This document shows positions 62,643 to 64,000 of a stretch of DNA of 64,000 nucleotides, in pieces. The notes under the pieces were generated by a model. It was not told the DNA's origin, made no database searches, and worked only from the letters and a program-made list of their open reading frames with translations. A program made the position numbers and the translations under genes. The stretch's first letter is position 1; every line of letters begins with the position of its first letter. The stretch comes from Streptomyces sp. LHD-70 (GTDB lineage: Bacteria; Actinomycetota; Actinomycetes; Streptomycetales; Streptomycetaceae), in NCBI RefSeq assembly GCF_031157275.1, contig NZ_JAVIFW010000021.1, positions 62,001 through 126,000 of the forward strand, given 5' to 3'.

Positions 62643-64000
62643 CAGAACTCTCCGGTCCGGTCGGTGCGGATGCGTTCGAGGAGCAGCAGCGACACCGCGC
62701 ACACCAGCATCAGCAGGGTCGAAAGGGCCATCGCCTGCCCGTAGTTGAGCTCACCGGCCCGGCCGAGGAGGGTGGCGACGGCGACGGGCAGGGTCGGCTG
62801 GTCGGGCCGCGCGATGAACACGGTCGCCCCGAACTCGCCGAGGGACACGGCGAACGCGAAGCCCGCGGCGACGAGCAGCGCGCGCCGGACGAGCGGCAGG
62901 TCCACCTCGCGCCACACCCGCCACGGGGATGCGCCGAGCACGGCGGCGGCCTCGCGGAGCCGTTCGTCCACGGCACGCAGCACGGGCAGCATGGTGCGTA
63001 CGACGAAGGGCACGCCGACGAGGGCCTGGGCGAGCGGCACGAGGATCCAGGAGGCGCGCAGGTCGAGCGGCGGTTCGTCGAGGGTGATGAGGAAGCCGAA
63101 GCCGACGGTCACGGCGGACACCCCGAGCGGCAGCATGAGCAGCGCGTCGAAGCCGCGCACGATCCGCCCGGCCGCGCCGCCGCCGTGGCGCGACCGGGTG
63201 AGCGCGACGGCGGCAAGGCCGCCTACGGTCACGGCGATCGCGGTGGCGGCGAGCGCGTACTCCACGGAGTTGGCGATGGCCTCGATGGGCGGTACGAGGA
63301 AGGCGCCGCCGTCGGCGGAGGTCAGGGCGCGGAAGTAGTCGAGGCCGTAGCCGCTGGAGGGGTGCAGGGAGCGTTCGACGAGGACGCCGAGCGGGACGAG
63401 GATCAGCAGCAGCACGGTCAGCAACACCCCGCCGAGCAACGCCCATTGGGCCGGGCCCTGCGGGCGGCGGGCGGTCTGCGCGGCGTCGACGAGGCGCAGG
63501 GCGCTCTCGCGGCGGCGCACGGTCCAGGCGTGCACGGCGAGAATCGCACCGACGGCGGCGAACTGCACGAGGGTGAGCGCGGCGGCGGTGTCGAGCGCGA
63601 GGAGCTGCGCCGTCTGCCGGTAGATCTCCGCTTCGAGGGTGGTGAACGTGGGCCCGCCGAGGATCTGCACGACACCGAAGGAGGTGAACGTGAACAGGAA
63701 GACCATCAGCGCGGCCCCGGCGACGGCGGGCCCGAGCGCGGGCAGCGTCACCTTCCGCCAGGCGGCGAACCGGGACGCGCCGAGCATCCGCGCGGCCTCC
63801 TCCTGCCGCGGGTCGAGCTGCGCCCAGAGTCCGCCGACGGTGCGGACGACGACGGCGTAGTTGAAGAAGACATGCGCGAGGAGGATCGCCCACGCGGTGG
63901 TGTCGAGCCGCAGACCCCACAGCTCGTCGAGGACGCCGCCGCGGCCGAGGAGCGCGAGGAACGCGGTGCCGACGACGACGGTGGGCAGCACGAACGGCAC
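62642..64000 (-). CDS. ABC transporter permease, two-domain (ThiP/FbpB-like), 5' end outside window
   Basis: About 452 residues are visible and the N-terminus lies beyond the right edge. Two permease domains are visible, with EAA loops EEAARMLGASRFAAWRKVTL and REAAAVLGASPWRVWREVDL. The gap between them and the total length fit ThiP or FbpB. It would import thiamine or ferric iron, but the binding protein is outside the window, so the substrate is not determined. Confidence 0.9.
   Translation of the reverse strand: MPFVLPTVVVGTAFLALLGRGGVLDELWGLRLDTTAWAILLAHVFFNYAVVVRTVGGLWAQLDPRQEEAARMLGASRFAAWRKVTLPALGPAVAGAALMVFLFTFTSFGVVQILGGPTFTTLEAEIYRQTAQLLALDTAAALTLVQFAAVGAILAVHAWTVRRRESALRLVDAAQTARRPQGPAQWALLGGVLLTVLLLILVPLGVLVERSLHPSSGYGLDYFRALTSADGGAFLVPPIEAIANSVEYALAATAIAVTVGGLAAVALTRSRHGGGAAGRIVRGFDALLMLPLGVSAVTVGFGFLITLDEPPLDLRASWILVPLAQALVGVPFVVRTMLPVLRAVDERLREAAAVLGASPWRVWREVDLPLVRRALLVAAGFAFAVSLGEFGATVFIARPDQPTLPVAVATLLGRAGELNYGQAMALSTLLMLVCAVSLLLLERIRTDRTGEF

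Overview
The window is high-GC actinobacterial chromosome, almost certainly Streptomyces. Third-codon G/C bias is extreme, GTG starts and GGAGG-type ribosome sites are frequent, lipoproteins carry twin-arginine signals, IF-2 has the very long Gly/Pro/Ala-rich N-terminus typical of the genus, and there is a DasR-type site at a chitinase and a DmdR/IdeR-type iron box at a siderophore transporter. From memory, the gene order resembles the S. coelicolor core region running from about SCO5655 to SCO5712, in reverse orientation. I see no rRNA, tRNA, phage, transposase or CRISPR.

Layout. 1-6.0 kb: two large P-loop proteins flank ribF; the second has a catalytically dead trypsin-like domain and a helical C-terminus. 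6.2-13.3 kb: the translation/transcription operon rimP-nusA-ylxR-infB-ylxP-rbfA-truB, all on the minus strand. 13.4-15.4 kb: a lipoprotein, a ferritin-like protein and a degenerate aminoglycoside-phosphotransferase homologue on the plus strand. 15.6-22.9 kb: proS, two acetyltransferases and the isoprenoid genes ispG and dxr with a site-2 protease between them. 23.0-27.0 kb: an iron-siderophore ABC transporter. 27.2-36.9 kb: an acyl-CoA dehydrogenase, an aldehyde dehydrogenase, a PucR regulator, a VirD4-like membrane ATPase and gabT. 37.1-39.6 kb: a PAP2 phosphatase, a GH18 chitinase and a small conserved protein. 39.7-47.0 kb: a complete polyamine importer (potDABC order) with a PuuB-like oxidase and an aldehyde dehydrogenase. 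47.2-51.8 kb: a NADAR protein, a membrane protein, adenosine deaminase, GDPD and an ADP-ribosylglycohydrolase. 51.8-56.6 kb: a second polyamine-binding protein, a second aldehyde dehydrogenase, an Lrp regulator and a class III aminotransferase. 56.8-64.0 kb: an ABC ATPase/membrane-protein pair, a VOC protein, a LOG-family protein, a proline-rich membrane protein and a ThiQ/ThiP-like ABC transporter cut by the window edge.

Working together: about 29-57 kb is largely a polyamine/GABA catabolic region. Uptake (PotDABC), an amine oxidase, aminotransferases (55259 and gabT) and three aldehyde dehydrogenases could take putrescine to succinate, with Lrp and PucR as local regulators.

The most unusual feature is structural. 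At several genes the terminal codons plus stop, or the bases just after the stop, are repeated in tandem downstream: 22926-23018, 27089-27217, 32839-32878, 39675-39748, 59455-59520 and 61545-61632. A second, modular dispersed repeat family lies at gene ends near 2.6, 15.5, 31.0 and 47.9 kb.
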